The notes: a model not told the origin generated them from the sequence alone. 14,795 nt of DNA from an uncultured Lachnospiraceae bacterium (GCA_902767065.1 CACXFW010000084.1:1-14795), one strand, 5' to 3'. Shown: positions 6,965-14,729, counted from the stretch's first letter. Numbers and translations: made by a program.

Positions 6965-6996
6965 ACCTGCTGACGCGCTGCAGGGCGTCAGCAGGT
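6965..6996 (+). promoter_or_regulatory. Strong hairpin between DUF4432 and xylB
   Basis: ACCTGCTGACGC (6965-6976) and GCGTCAGCAGGT (6985-6996) form a perfect 12-bp stem with an 8-base loop. No T-run follows, so it is not a standard intrinsic terminator. It may protect the upstream message from 3' exonucleases, set the ratio of the two proteins, or be bound as DNA. Confidence 0.7.
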
Positions 6997-7003
6997 CAGG
7001 CAG

Positions 7004-7024
7004 CTGCAGCAAAAGATGCTGCAG
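7004..7024 (+). promoter_or_regulatory. Hairpin directly before the xylB ribosome binding site
   Basis: CTGCAGC (7004-7010) pairs with GCTGCAG (7018-7024) around a 7-base loop. It ends a few bases before the AGGAAGGAGGAGG stretch that serves xylB, so it could influence access of ribosomes. Confidence 0.5.
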
Positions 7025-7042
7025 GAAGGAGGAGGGAAGGAC

Positions 7043-8551
7043 ATGGCTTATCTGATGGGAATCGATCTGGGAACTTCCAGCTTGAAAACGATCATAACGG
7101 ATGAGAGCGGACATGTAGCAGCCGAGGCAGCCTGGGCATATCAGTTTGACAGTCCGCATGGGGGATATTCGGAGCAGGATCCCGGGGTCTGGTGGGACGC
7201 GTGCGTGAAGACGATCCGCAGCTGCCTGTCCCGGATCTCTTCAGGCGCGGATGAGGTAAAGGCTCTGAGCTTTTCCGGACAGATGCATGGCGCAGTCCTT
7301 CTGGATCACTCTGACACCCCGATCCGGCCTGCCATCCTGCATAATGATGCGAGAAGCTCTGCGCAGGTTGCCATGCTGAAGGAGCTCTTTGGCCCGGAAG
7401 GAGTGCGGGATCTGATGATGAATCCGGTCTATACCGGTTTTCTTCTGCCGTCCCTTCTGTGGGTTCGTGAGAAGGAGAGAGAGAATTACGAAAAGATCCG
7501 AAGGGTCTGTCTGCCGAAGGATTACCTGAAGCTGAGACTGACCGGAGACGTATCCTCCGACTGCTCAGACGCGTCGGCGACTCTCGCTTATGATATCCGG
7601 CGAAACTGCTGGTCGGAAGAGATCCTGGACAGGGTGGGGGTTCCGTTGTCATTTTTCCCAAAGCTGTACGCGACGTCGGACGCGGTCGGACATGTGAGCA
7701 GAAGCGCCGCTTTGGAGACCGGTCTGTCTGAATCAACGATCGTGGTTGCCGGCGGAGGCGACCAGGTCATGCAGGGAATCGGAAACGGCGTGGTGACGCC
7801 GGGCGTGGCTTCTTCCAATATCGGGACGGCAGGGCAGCTTTCCTACCGGTCAGACAGCCCGGTGGTGAATCCGGATCTGACGATGAACACCTTCACGTCC
7901 TACCGGACCGACCAGTGGCTGATCATGGGCGCCATCATGAACGCCGGAGTGACCCTGAAGTGGTTTAACAGCCTGTTCGAAAGCGCGGATTATGGTGCAA
8001 TCGAGCAAATGGTCAGCAGCGTCAGGCCCGGGAGCGGCGGTGTGGTATTTCTTCCTTATCTGAATGGAGAGAGGACTCCGCACCTGAATCCGGACCTGAG
8101 CGGTGTGCTGTTCGGGGTTAACCTGAACACCGGCCGCGCTGAGCTGACACGCGCTGTGATGGAGGGTGTTACTTTCGCGCTCAATGAATGCAAACAGCTG
8201 TGTGAGTCGATGGGACTAAGCGCATCGGAAATCATTGCCTCGGGCGGCGGGGCAAGATCCAGAACCTGGCTTCAGATCCAGGCTGATGTATTCAATACGC
8301 CGATGAAGGTAACCGATACTTCAGAACAGGCAGGTCTGGGAGCAGCGATTGCGGCCGGCACCGGCGCCGGGATCTATCAATCCGTGGAAGAAGGATGTGA
8401 AAGAGCGGTACATTACAAGGATCTGACGGTGGAACCTGACCCGGAGAGCCACCGGATCTATGAGGAGTATTTCCGGATTTTCAAGGAAACCTACCGGTCC
8501 TCGAAGGATGTACTTGAACAGATTACACTGCTGGGAAGAAGGACTTCCTGA
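7043..8551 (+). CDS. xylB: Xylulokinase
   Basis: This is an FGGY-family carbohydrate kinase of 502 residues, the usual length for XylB, which phosphorylates D-xylulose to D-xylulose 5-phosphate for entry into the pentose phosphate pathway. MGIDLGTSSLK (5-15) is the N-terminal phosphate-binding loop. SGQMHGAVLLD (78-88) and LHNDAR (99-104) are substrate-contact motifs typical of xylulokinases, and GGGDQ contains the predicted catalytic base D240. LNGERTPHLNP (340-350) and SGGGARS (400-406) complete the C-terminal ATP-binding half. I chose the ATG at 7043 because the ribosome binding site (GGAAGGAGGAGGG, 7023-7035) lies just upstream and the first residues then match the family; an ATG at 7016 would add nine residues translated through that site. 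It is the second gene of the DUF4432 operon. No xylose isomerase or transporter lies in the window, so a different pentulose is possible. Confidence 0.92.
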   Translation: MAYLMGIDLGTSSLKTIITDESGHVAAEAAWAYQFDSPHGGYSEQDPGVWWDACVKTIRSCLSRISSGADEVKALSFSGQMHGAVLLDHSDTPIRPAILHNDARSSAQVAMLKELFGPEGVRDLMMNPVYTGFLLPSLLWVREKERENYEKIRRVCLPKDYLKLRLTGDVSSDCSDASATLAYDIRRNCWSEEILDRVGVPLSFFPKLYATSDAVGHVSRSAALETGLSESTIVVAGGGDQVMQGIGNGVVTPGVASSNIGTAGQLSYRSDSPVVNPDLTMNTFTSYRTDQWLIMGAIMNAGVTLKWFNSLFESADYGAIEQMVSSVRPGSGGVVFLPYLNGERTPHLNPDLSGVLFGVNLNTGRAELTRAVMEGVTFALNECKQLCESMGLSASEIIASGGGARSRTWLQIQADVFNTPMKVTDTSEQAGLGAAIAAGTGAGIYQSVEEGCERAVHYKDLTVEPDPESHRIYEEYFRIFKETYRSSKDVLEQITLLGRRTS

Positions 8552-8571
8552 CACCGGCATCATAAGGGACT

Positions 8572-8613
8572 GTACAGGAATAACGGATGAGACTGCACAG
8601 GTTATTTCGGTAC
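8572..8613 (+). repeat. Imperfect inverted repeat after xylB
   Basis: GTACAGGAATAAC (8572-8584) is complementary to GTTATTTCGGTAC (8601-8613) at 11 of 13 positions, with a 16-base loop. There is no T-run. Its role is unknown; it may be an RNA 3'-end structure upstream of the true terminator. Confidence 0.4.
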
Positions 8614-8649
8614 GGATCCTGAGCCGGAATGATCTGACGACTGCCGCTC

Positions 8650-8680
8650 CCGGGTCCGATTGCTGCCGGACCCGGTTTTT
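8650..8680 (+). terminator. Intrinsic terminator of the DUF4432-xylB operon
   Basis: CCGGGTCCG (8650-8658) and CGGACCCGG (8667-8675) form a perfect GC-rich 9-bp stem with an 8-base loop, followed directly by TTTTT (8676-8680). Confidence 0.9.
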
Positions 8681-8695
8681 ATATGGATGATCCGG

Positions 8696-8821
8696 AAGGA
8701 CTGCCGGCACTTTAAGCGCAGACAGGCGTTAGAGCGTCAGGCGTTCAGAGAAAGGACTGCCGGCACTTTAAGTGCAGATAGGCGTTAGAGCGTCAGGCGT
8801 TCAGAGAAAGGACTGCCGGCA
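8696..8821. repeat. 56-bp tandem repeat, two full copies and a 14-bp partial third
   Basis: Copy 1 (8696-8751) and copy 2 (8752-8807) match at 54 of 56 positions, differing by C/T at two sites. A third copy starts at 8808 and keeps 14 bases to 8821. Each copy begins AAGGACTGCCGGCA, which contains the palindrome TGCCGGCA (8702, 8758, 8814). This is followed by a dyad: GCACTTTAAGTGC in copy 2 (8763-8775, perfect) and GCACTTTAAGCGC in copy 1 (8707-8719, one change). Each also contains a GCGT motif three times at 7-8 base spacing. The array lies between the xylB terminator and the MATE gene, so regulator binding is a reasonable but untested idea. Confidence 0.9.
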
Positions 8822-8862
8822 TTTGAAACAGCTCCGGCGGCCATGCGCACACAAGTGTGATC

Positions 8863-8866
8863 AGGA
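8863..8866 (+). promoter_or_regulatory. Ribosome binding site that sets the MATE start
   Basis: AGGA at 8863-8866 lies 9 bases before ATG 8876 but only 3 bases before the in-frame GTG at 8870, which favours the ATG. Confidence 0.55.
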
Positions 8867-8875
8867 ATTGTGAAT

Positions 8876-10264
8876 ATGGGACATTTTAGGGAAAAATACA
8901 TTGGAGACAGGGCATTTTATAAGATGCTCATGGCGGTTGCCGTACCGATTATGATCCAGAACGGCATCACGAACTTCGTGTCTCTTCTGGATAATATCAT
9001 GGTTGGCCGGATCGGAACAGAGCAGATGTCCGGAGTGGCAATCGTGAACCAGATCATGTTTATCTATTTTCTGTGTCTGTTCGGCGGCATGTCCGGCGCC
9101 GGAATCTTTACCGCACAGTATTATGGATACAAGGACAACCGCGGGATCCAGTATACATTTCGCTATAAGCTCTGGATGGGGTTCATCATCACAGCCGTGG
9201 CAGTTCTGGTCATGCTGGTGTCCGGCTCCGACCTGGTCAGTCTGTTCCTGAATGAGAGCAGCAGCGGCGGGGACCTCCAGGCGACGTTGAATTACGCCCT
9301 GGGATATATGCGGATCATCTTCTTCTCCATGCCTCTGGTTTTTGTCAGCTTCACGTATTCCAGCACGCTGAGGGAGTGCGGGGAGACGATGGTTCCCATG
9401 AGGGCAGGGCTGACGGCCGTTTTTGTAAACCTGGTTTTTAACTATCTCCTGATTTACGGAAAGCTTGGCTTTCCGAAGATGGGAGTGTACGGCGCCGCGA
9501 TCGCAACGGGGATCTCGCGGGCCGTGGAATGTGCGATCATCGTAATCTGGCTTCACACGCACGCGAAGATCCATCCATATATCAGGGGCCTGTACAGCTC
9601 TGTGCGGATTCCGCTTCCCGTGGTCAGAAAGTTTTTCGTCACCGGGGCGCCGCTTCTGGTGAATGAGACGCTGTGGTCAACCGGCATCTTTCTGCTGAAC
9701 CAGGCCTATTCTCTCAGGGGGCTGAACGTCGTGGCGGGGCAGAATATCGCCAGCACCATCAACAATGTCTTCAATATCTCCTTTATTGCGCTGGGCGACG
9801 CGATCGCGATCATCGTGGGGCAGCTGCTTGGCGCCGGGAAGATGAAAGAGGCGAAGGACACGGATACAAAGATCATCGCCGCTGCCATTATGATCGGATG
9901 CGTTGTGACGGCAGTAATGGTCCTGACGGCCCCCCTGTTTCCAAGGCTGTATAATACGAACCCGGAGGCCAGAAAGCTCGCCACCATGTTCCTGATCGTC
10001 ATGGGCCTGACGACTCCCAAGGAGGCGTTCCTTCATACGACCTACTTTACGATCCGGTCCGGGGGAAAGACGCTGATCACATTCGTGTTTGACAGCGTAT
10101 TCATGTGCCTGGTCAGCGTGCCGGTTGCATACATTCTGAGCAGGTTTACCGGGCTTCATGTGATCGCGATTTTTGCAATCATCCATGCGCTGGATCTGAT
10201 CAAATGCGTGGTCGGGTATGTTCTGGTGAAAAAGAACGTATGGATGAAGAACATTGTTGCCTGA
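8876..10264 (+). CDS. MATE family multidrug/metabolite efflux transporter
   Basis: This 462-residue integral membrane protein has about twelve hydrophobic helices in two similar halves. It belongs to the MATE family, which exports cationic drugs or metabolites in exchange for Na+ or H+. Family features include the N-terminal VPIMIQNGITNFVSLLDN helix (about 22-39) with the following IMVGRIG turn, GGMSGAGIFTAQYYG in the second or third helix region, and a second-half counterpart around ALGDAIAIIVGQLLGAG. The length is normal. The ATG at 8876 is preferred over an in-frame GTG six bases earlier because of ribosome-binding-site spacing. The gene stands alone between the xylB terminator and the hom promoter, and its upstream region carries the 56-bp repeats. 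The substrate cannot be deduced; gut clostridial relatives are often annotated only as MATE efflux proteins. Confidence 0.92.
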   Translation: MGHFREKYIGDRAFYKMLMAVAVPIMIQNGITNFVSLLDNIMVGRIGTEQMSGVAIVNQIMFIYFLCLFGGMSGAGIFTAQYYGYKDNRGIQYTFRYKLWMGFIITAVAVLVMLVSGSDLVSLFLNESSSGGDLQATLNYALGYMRIIFFSMPLVFVSFTYSSTLRECGETMVPMRAGLTAVFVNLVFNYLLIYGKLGFPKMGVYGAAIATGISRAVECAIIVIWLHTHAKIHPYIRGLYSSVRIPLPVVRKFFVTGAPLLVNETLWSTGIFLLNQAYSLRGLNVVAGQNIASTINNVFNISFIALGDAIAIIVGQLLGAGKMKEAKDTDTKIIAAAIMIGCVVTAVMVLTAPLFPRLYNTNPEARKLATMFLIVMGLTTPKEAFLHTTYFTIRSGGKTLITFVFDSVFMCLVSVPVAYILSRFTGLHVIAIFAIIHALDLIKCVVGYVLVKKNVWMKNIVA

Positions 10265-10266
10265 GG

Positions 10267-10296
10267 TTGCTTTTTGCAATTCTGTAAGTATATAAT
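10267..10296 (+). promoter_or_regulatory. Promoter of hom-gpmI
   Basis: A consensus TATAAT (10291-10296) lies 18 bases after TTGCTT (10267-10272). The predicted transcription start near 10303 falls before all plausible ATG starts of hom. The promoter sits in the short gap directly after the MATE stop codon. Confidence 0.7.
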
Positions 10297-10338
10297 GGCT
10301 TCGCGGTTTTGCAGGTTATTATGATGAAAAGGGATGAA

Positions 10339-11631
10339 ATGAGTATGGCACAGGAAGAACTCAATGCAGCGCTTCTGGGATTCGGAACGGTTGGAACCGG
10401 CGTTTATAAGATTATTCAGCGCCAGCGGCCGGAGATGATGCAGAAGCTGAATACGCATCTGAACATCCGGTCTATCCTGGTCCGTGATGTAAAGAAGCAT
10501 CAAAGCAAGGTGGAGGATCCGTCGATCCTGACGACGTCCTTTGAAGAGATCCTGGAGGATCCGAAGATCGACCTCGTGATCGAGCTGATGGGCGGGATCG
10601 AGCCGGCGTTTACCTACATTCGCAGCGCGATGGAAGCCGGAAAGAGTGTGGTGACGGCCAACAAGGACCTGATTGCGGAACATGGAGGAGAGCTGTTCCA
10701 GGTGGCGGAGGAGAATCATGTGGAGCTTCGCTTTGAAGCAGCTGTCGCCGGCGGAATCCCGATTATCAGCCCGCTGAAGAACAGCCTTGCGGCGAATGAG
10801 ATCCGCAGAGTCATGGGGATCGTCAACGGTACCACGAACTTTATTCTGTCGAAGATGACAGATGAGGGGATGGATTATGGGGACGCGCTGGCGGAGGCAA
10901 CCAGGCTCGGATATGCCGAGGCGGATCCGACGGCGGATGTGGAAGGCTATGATGCCGGCCGCAAGATCGCGATCCTCGCGACGATTGCATTTCACTCCAG
11001 AGTCACCTTCCATGATGTTTATACGGAAGGGATCACGAGGATCACGGCAAAGGATATCTCCTATGCGAAGACACTGGGCAGGGTCGTCAAGCTGATCGCG
11101 CTCGCGCAGAATACGCCGGATGGGATCGAAGCGAAAGTGCATCCCATGCTGATTCCGGAGAATCATCCTCTCGCTTCGGTCAGCGGATCCTACAACGCGG
11201 TCTATGTAGACGGAGACGCGGTAGAGGATGTGATGTTCTACGGAAGAGGCGCCGGCGAGATGCCGACCGCGAGCGCTGTCATGGGAGATGTCTTTTCCAT
11301 TGCGCGCCGTATCGTGGAGCATTCCCTGGGATCGACCCGGGACAACGTTTACCGGAATATTCCGGTAAAGAAGATCGATAATACCAGATCCTCCTACTTT
11401 ATCCGCATGGTGGTAGAGGATAAGCCGGGGGTTCTTGCAACCATCGCAAGCATCTTCGGAAACAATTCGGTTTCCATTGAGCAGGTGATCCAGAAGAACA
11501 AGATCGGAGCAGATGCCGAGCTGGTGATCATTACCAGCAATGTGAAGGAGCGCCATATCAAAGACGCGCTCCTGATCCTGGAATCAAGCAGTGTGGTGCG
11601 TCAGATTGCCACAATCATCCGCGTATACTGA
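10339..11631 (+). CDS. hom: Homoserine dehydrogenase with C-terminal ACT domain
   Basis: The enzyme reduces aspartate semialdehyde to homoserine with NAD(P)H, the branch point to threonine and methionine. From the ATG at 10339 the product is 430 residues, a usual length for the monofunctional enzyme. It shows the nucleotide-binding GFGTVGTG (14-21), TANKDL (107-111 region, K109), EAAVAGGIPII (133-143), NGTTNFIL (163-170) and the catalytic EADPTADVEGYDAGRK block, with predicted D205 and K209. An ACT domain (about 353-430, MVVEDKPGVLATIASIFG) suggests feedback inhibition, normally by threonine. The frame is open to a TTG at 10309, and ATGs occur at 10321, 10324, 10339 and 10345. AAAAGGG (10327-10333) best serves 10339, though 10345 is nearly as good. 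It is not fused to aspartate kinase and precedes gpmI by 26 bp. Confidence 0.95.
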   Translation: MSMAQEELNAALLGFGTVGTGVYKIIQRQRPEMMQKLNTHLNIRSILVRDVKKHQSKVEDPSILTTSFEEILEDPKIDLVIELMGGIEPAFTYIRSAMEAGKSVVTANKDLIAEHGGELFQVAEENHVELRFEAAVAGGIPIISPLKNSLAANEIRRVMGIVNGTTNFILSKMTDEGMDYGDALAEATRLGYAEADPTADVEGYDAGRKIAILATIAFHSRVTFHDVYTEGITRITAKDISYAKTLGRVVKLIALAQNTPDGIEAKVHPMLIPENHPLASVSGSYNAVYVDGDAVEDVMFYGRGAGEMPTASAVMGDVFSIARRIVEHSLGSTRDNVYRNIPVKKIDNTRSSYFIRMVVEDKPGVLATIASIFGNNSVSIEQVIQKNKIGADAELVIITSNVKERHIKDALLILESSSVVRQIATIIRVY

Positions 11632-11657
11632 CAGTGTAAGGAAGGAGAAGAAGAGAT

Positions 11658-13199
11658 ATGAGCAAAAGACCTACGGTTTTGATGATCCTTGACGGCTACG
11701 GACTGAATCCGCGAAAAGACCACAATGCGGTTGCGCTGGCACAGACTCCCGTGATGGACAGGCTGATGAAGGAGTATCCTTTTGTGCAGGGTCAGGCCAG
11801 CGGGCTTTATGTCGGCCTTCCGGACGGGCAGATGGGCAATTCTGAGGTTGGCCATCTTAATATGGGAGCCGGAAGGATCGTCTATCAGGATCTGACCAGA
11901 ATCACCAAGGCGATTCAGGATGGAGACTTTTTTGAGAATGAAGTCCTGCTGAAGGCGATGAATCAGGTGAAGGAGCATGACAGCCAGCTGCACCTGTACG
12001 GCCTTCTGTCGGATGGCGGCGTCCACAGCCATAACACCCACCTGTATGCGCTTCTGGAGATGGCAAAGAGGCAGGGGCTGAAGAAGGTCTTTGTTCATTG
12101 CTTCCTTGACGGACGTGATACGCCTCCTGAAAGCGGCGTGGAGTATGCCAGGCAGCTTCAGGACAAGATGGAGGAAATCGGCGTCGGAAAGATCGGCGTG
12201 GTATCCGGAAGATATTACGCGATGGACCGTGATAACCGCTGGGACAGGATTGAGAAGGCATACCGCGCGCTGACGCTGGGAGAGGGAGTTCCGGCTTCTT
12301 CCGGAGTCCAGGCGATCAGTGATTCCTACGCACAGGGCGTTACAGATGAGTTTGTTGTTCCTGCTGTCGTGATGGAGAATGGAAAACCCGTCACGACGAT
12401 TCAGGACAATGATTCGATCATTTTCTTCAACTTCCGTCCGGACCGGGCGAGAGAGATTACCAGGTGTTTCTGCATCGATGACTTTGACAGGTTTGACAGA
12501 GGGCCGAGGAAAAAGGTCTTCTACGCATGCTTTACCGATTATGATGTCACGATTCCGAATAAGGAGATCGCGTTCCCGAAGGTGGAGATCACCGAGACCT
12601 TCGGAGAATATCTGGCGCAGCATCATATGACGCAGGCGCGCATTGCAGAGACGGAAAAGTATGCCCATGTCACATTCTTCTTCAACGGCGGCGTGGAAGA
12701 GCCGAATCCGGGAGAGGACCGGATTCTCGTGAAGAGCCCGAAGGTCGCGACGTACGATCTTCAGCCGGAGATGAGCGCGCCCGAGGTCTGCGACCGTTTC
12801 GTCGAAGCGATCCTTTCCGGCAAGTATGATGTGATCATCACGAACTTCGCAAATCCTGACATGGTTGGCCATACCGGCGTGGAGTCTGCCGCCATCAAGG
12901 CAATCGAAGCGGTGGACAAATGTGTCGGCCGTGTCGTTGACGCAATCCTTGAAGCGGGCGGACAGATGTTCATCACCGCAGACCATGGAAACGCAGAGCA
13001 GCTGGTGGATTATGAGACCGGCGAGCCGCTGACTGCCCACACCACGAATCCGGTTCCGTTTATTCTTGTGAACTATGATCCGGATTATACGCTGAGGGAA
13101 GGCGGAGCGCTGTGCGACATCATCCCGACGCTGATTGAGATGATGGGAATGGAACAGCCGAAGGAAATGACCGGAAAAAGCCTCCTTGTACGCCGGTAA
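11658..13199 (+). CDS. gpmI: 2,3-bisphosphoglycerate-independent phosphoglycerate mutase
   Basis: This glycolytic and gluconeogenic enzyme interconverts 3- and 2-phosphoglycerate through a phosphoserine intermediate using two Mn2+ ions. The 513-residue length matches the bacterial family. The alkaline-phosphatase-superfamily residues are all present: D12 in LDGYG, the phosphorylated S62 in [14 protein letters not shown]123 in GGVHSH, DGRDTPP (151-157), R185, R191, the FRPDRARE motif (R260, R263), K334, D401 and H405 in [10 protein letters not shown]442 and H443 in TADHGN, and H461 in TAHTTNPVP. An AGGAG ribosome binding site (11643-11647) precedes the ATG by about ten bases. The short gap after hom and lack of a terminator between them indicate co-transcription. 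Pairing of hom and gpmI has no direct metabolic logic and probably reflects shared housekeeping expression. Confidence 0.97.
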   Translation: MSKRPTVLMILDGYGLNPRKDHNAVALAQTPVMDRLMKEYPFVQGQASGLYVGLPDGQMGNSEVGHLNMGAGRIVYQDLTRITKAIQDGDFFENEVLLKAMNQVKEHDSQLHLYGLLSDGGVHSHNTHLYALLEMAKRQGLKKVFVHCFLDGRDTPPESGVEYARQLQDKMEEIGVGKIGVVSGRYYAMDRDNRWDRIEKAYRALTLGEGVPASSGVQAISDSYAQGVTDEFVVPAVVMENGKPVTTIQDNDSIIFFNFRPDRAREITRCFCIDDFDRFDRGPRKKVFYACFTDYDVTIPNKEIAFPKVEITETFGEYLAQHHMTQARIAETEKYAHVTFFFNGGVEEPNPGEDRILVKSPKVATYDLQPEMSAPEVCDRFVEAILSGKYDVIITNFANPDMVGHTGVESAAIKAIEAVDKCVGRVVDAILEAGGQMFITADHGNAEQLVDYETGEPLTAHTTNPVPFILVNYDPDYTLREGGALCDIIPTLIEMMGMEQPKEMTGKSLLVRR

Positions 13200-13226
13200 G
13201 AAACCACAGAAGGCGTAACACTTTTT
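13189..13226 (+). terminator. Weak terminator candidate after gpmI
   Basis: TACGCC (13189-13194) pairs with GGCGTA (13212-13217) around a 17-base loop that contains the gpmI stop codon, followed by ACACTTTTTT. The stem can be extended by a few pairs with a bulge. It is shorter and looser than the other terminators in this window. Confidence 0.35.
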
Positions 13227-13352
13227 TCACAGTTTTTCAGAGGTTGTTTTCACATTTGGAACACAACTGGAGCATATCCTGTTTCTATCAGCCAGGGGCA
13301 AGGGGGAAAAAAGGATCCGTTCCCCGGCCCGGGCAGTTTCAGAATAAGAGGC

Positions 13353-13367
13353 GGCCGGTAACCGGCC
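13353..13367. promoter_or_regulatory. Palindrome just upstream of the htrA ribosome binding site
   Basis: GGCCGGTAACCGGCC is a perfect 7-bp inverted repeat around a single A. It lies about ten bases before the GAAAGGGG ribosome binding site of the protease gene and could be an operator or an RNA hairpin affecting translation. Confidence 0.5.
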
Positions 13368-13392
13368 TGAGATAGAAAGGGGTAAATGATCC

Positions 13393-14721
13393 ATGAAGAA
13401 AAGATTTGCAGCAGGCATTACAGGAGCAGTAATCGCAGGCGCACTGGTAATCGGACAGCTGGCACCGACTGTTTTTGCCGAAGAGGGAGAGACGAAGCTT
13501 GTCGTATCCGAGACAGAGACAGAGGCGGCTGAGACACAGGAGCAGACTGAGGAGACGGAAAAGAAGTCTTACGCGCAGCTGGAGACCACCAAGACGGAGG
13601 ATTCGCTGGTTACCGCAGTCGATGTGTCTGGAGTCGTCGAAGCAGTCATGCCGTCGATCGTGACGGTCACCGAGAAGAGCGTCCAGGAGGTGATGGACTG
13701 GTTCGGACAGTCTCAGCAGTATGAGGTACAGGGCGCCGCGAGCGGCTTCATCATTGCGCAGAATGACGATGAGCTTCTGATCGCAACCAACAATCACGTC
13801 GTGGAAGACTCAACAGAGGTGACGGTTGCCTTCTCCGCCGACGCTGAGGATCCGGATGATCTTCTTGCATCCGCGAAGGTGAAGGGGACCGACCCCAGGA
13901 CGGACCTGGCTGTCATCGCGGTCAGCCTGGACGATATCAAGGAAGATGTCCTGAAGCAGCTGAAGATCGCTGTCCTGGGCAATTCCGATAATCTGAAGGT
14001 CGGACAGACCGCAATCACAATCGGCAATTCTCTTGGAGAAGGGATCTCCGTTACATCCGGTATCGTCAGTGCGCTGGATGTCGAGGTTGTCGTGCAGGAT
14101 GGCTCAAAATTTACGGAATTCCAGACAGACGGTGCGGCGAACCAGGGCCAGAGCGGCGGCATGATCGTTAACGCAAAGGGTGAGGTCATCGGAATCTTTA
14201 ACGCCGGTTACCTCAGCGGAGACAATATGGGATATGGAATCCCGATCAGCACGGCGATCCCGGTTCTGCAGGATCTGATCAACCGTGAGACCAGGGACGC
14301 CCTGGATGAGCACGGCTACATGGGCATCACCGTTGTTGCGGTTTCCTCCGAGGCAAGCAATTACTATAACATTCCGGAAGGCGCCTATATCTATGAGGTG
14401 TCGGAAGGATCCGCCGGCGATAAGGCTGGTCTGAAGAAGGGTGACATCATCGTTGGATTCGACGGGATCACGATCGATTCCAAGGAAACGCTCCTGCGCC
14501 AGGTTGCATACTATGCTCCGGATGAGACCGTCGAAGTGAAGGTCATGAGACAGGGAGCAGACGGATATGAGGAGAAGACCTTTGAAGTGACCCTCGAGGA
14601 AGGCTCTGAGGATGTGAAGCAGTCCTCCCAGTCCTCTCCGGCGCCTCAGAACAATGGCGGATATGGCATTCCGGAATTTCCGGGGAATCCCTTCGGCGGC
14701 TTTTTCGGAGGAAATGAGTAA
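13393..14721 (+). CDS. Exported HtrA/DegP-like serine protease with PDZ domain
   Basis: This 442-residue protein is a trypsin-fold quality-control protease of the HtrA (Deg) family, acting outside the membrane on misfolded proteins. A signal peptide (MKKRFAAGITGAVIAGALVIG) ends at a probable signal-peptidase I site after VFA (residue 29). A Glu/Thr-rich linker (about 30-70) leads to the protease domain with a complete triad: H135 in TNNHVVE, D171 in RTDLAVI and S254 in GQSGG. Family members usually have GNSGG, so Q253 replaces the common Asn. One PDZ domain follows (about 308-388, with EGSAGDKAGLKKGDIIVGFDG), then a Ser/Gln/Pro linker and a Gly/Phe/Pro-rich tail (422-442). The ATG at 13393 follows GAAAGGGG. 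It stands alone downstream of gpmI. I saw no clear promoter hexamers; stress regulation as in other Firmicutes htrA genes is expected but not visible. Confidence 0.92.
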   Translation: MKKRFAAGITGAVIAGALVIGQLAPTVFAEEGETKLVVSETETEAAETQEQTEETEKKSYAQLETTKTEDSLVTAVDVSGVVEAVMPSIVTVTEKSVQEVMDWFGQSQQYEVQGAASGFIIAQNDDELLIATNNHVVEDSTEVTVAFSADAEDPDDLLASAKVKGTDPRTDLAVIAVSLDDIKEDVLKQLKIAVLGNSDNLKVGQTAITIGNSLGEGISVTSGIVSALDVEVVVQDGSKFTEFQTDGAANQGQSGGMIVNAKGEVIGIFNAGYLSGDNMGYGIPISTAIPVLQDLINRETRDALDEHGYMGITVVAVSSEASNYYNIPEGAYIYEVSEGSAGDKAGLKKGDIIVGFDGITIDSKETLLRQVAYYAPDETVEVKVMRQGADGYEEKTFEVTLEEGSEDVKQSSQSSPAPQNNGGYGIPEFPGNPFGGFFGGNE

Positions 14722-14729
14722 GAAGGAAA

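Larger units (their letters stand above)
8552..8875. other. 324-bp gene-free region: inverted repeat, terminator and 56-bp tandem repeats
   Basis: No gene is supported here. In order, it holds an imperfect inverted repeat (8572-8613), the xylB terminator (8650-8680), two full and one partial copy of a 56-bp repeat (8696-8821), and a short CACAC-AA-GTGTG dyad (8848-8859) before the ribosome binding site of the MATE gene. No convincing -10 hexamer was found for that gene. Confidence 0.7.

Noticed and set aside
8696..8821. Tandem repeat considered as a CRISPR array
   Set aside because: The copies are head-to-tail with no unique spacers, only two and a quarter units exist, and no cas genes are nearby.
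10309..10338. TTG or early ATG starts for homoserine dehydrogenase
   Set aside because: The TTG lies only a few bases from the predicted transcription start, and the AAAAGGG site fits ATG 10339 better; the family normally begins close to the GFGTVG motif.
10156..11556. Long minus-strand open frame (466 codons) opposite hom
   Set aside because: Homoserine dehydrogenase on the plus strand is unmistakable, and the antisense product is His/Arg-rich and also runs into the MATE gene.
11601..13040. Long minus-strand open frame (479 codons) opposite gpmI
   Set aside because: The plus strand has every catalytic residue of GpmI; the antisense frame gives an Arg/His/Leu-rich sequence without known motifs, typical of shadows in GC-rich codons.
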